From the NCBI GenBank assembly GCA_017390125.1, contig JAFPCT010000182.1, forward strand, positions 1-13,847: a stretch of 13,847 nucleotides of DNA, written 5' to 3'. Under the pieces are notes generated by a model, which made no database searches, was not told where the DNA came from, and saw only the letters and a list, made by a program, of their open reading frames with translations. Below are positions 13,730 through 13,847 of this stretch, piece after piece (position 1 is the stretch's first letter; every line of letters starts with the position of its first letter). Position numbers and translations under genes: made by a program. The DNA comes from Treponema sp. GTDB taxonomy: Bacteria > Spirochaetota > Spirochaetia > Treponematales > Treponemataceae.

Positions 13730-13847
13730 TTGTTACAGTTACAGTTTGCTAATTTTAGAAAGGACTCGTACATTCTGGTTGAAGGAAAGGAAGACAACGA
13801 CCATTTTTACATCATTCAGTCAGGTAAAGTACGCTGCTTTAAGTCCA
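13730..13847 (+). CDS. Cyclic nucleotide-binding (CRP/FNR-like) domain protein, N-terminal part
   Basis: The first 39 codons of a gene that runs off the window. It appears to start at TTG 13730, six nt after AGGGAG (13718-13723). The visible protein reads MLQLQFANFRKDSYILVEGK and continues with DHFYIIQSGKVRCFK. Strand-turn-strand sequence ending in FYIIQSGKVR is the classic start of the cyclic nucleotide-binding beta-barrel. Whether a DNA-binding helix-turn-helix follows, and which ligand is bound, cannot be seen. It has its own strong promoter and is therefore probably expressed independently of murB. Confidence 0.75.
   Translation, partial: MLQLQFANFRKDSYILVEGKEDNDHFYIIQSGKVRCFKS

Overview
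The window reads as chromosomal DNA of a treponeme-type spirochaete. Three things point there: a UMP kinase of the archaeal/spirochaete type rather than the usual bacterial PyrH, a loose spirochaete-style lipobox, and the set and order of housekeeping genes. From memory, not checked, Treponema pallidum carries the same backbone around TP0089-TP0098 (cNMP-binding protein, murB, cysS, ECF sigma factor, infA, J-domain protein). Base composition looks moderate and even, and I see no insertion sequences, tRNA or rRNA genes, CRISPR arrays or phage genes.

Layout. (1) Positions 1-1329, plus strand: the tail of an SH3-like protein, an Smr-domain protein, and a J-domain protein with a hydrophobic C-terminus. 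(2) 1310-2032: infA (minus) and dksA (plus) diverge from a 147-bp AT-rich gap, the longest gene-free stretch in the window. infA overlaps the J-protein gene tail to tail by 20 bp. (3) 2037-6186, minus strand: a regulatory operon, read in the order REC-STAS-REC regulator, hybrid histidine kinase (HisKA-HATPase-REC-REC-HPt), PHP-family phosphatase. The first two genes overlap and the third follows after 21 nt. (4) 6258-12635, minus strand: a long co-directional run of cysS, a small lipoprotein, an ECF sigma factor, its zinc-finger anti-sigma factor, a membrane TIG/transglutaminase-like protein without its catalytic cysteine, pyrH, and a DJ-1/PfpI protein, closed by a strong 16-bp hairpin. (5) 12722-13847, plus strand: murB, then the start of a cyclic-nucleotide-binding-domain protein behind a near-consensus promoter.

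How the genes may work together. The sigma, anti-sigma and transglutaminase-like genes overlap head to tail (20 bp and 8 bp). They look like one envelope-sensing unit: a cytoplasmic sigma factor, a one-pass anti-sigma factor, and an extracytoplasmic protein that may bind a wall or protein ligand. The kinase/regulator pair holds four receiver domains, one HPt and one STAS domain and no membrane segment, so it looks like a cytosolic phosphorelay ending on a STAS domain rather than on DNA. This pair is my main candidate for something under-described. Two genes, the regulator and murB, have good promoters whose expected transcription start coincides with the ATG, suggesting leaderless mRNAs.
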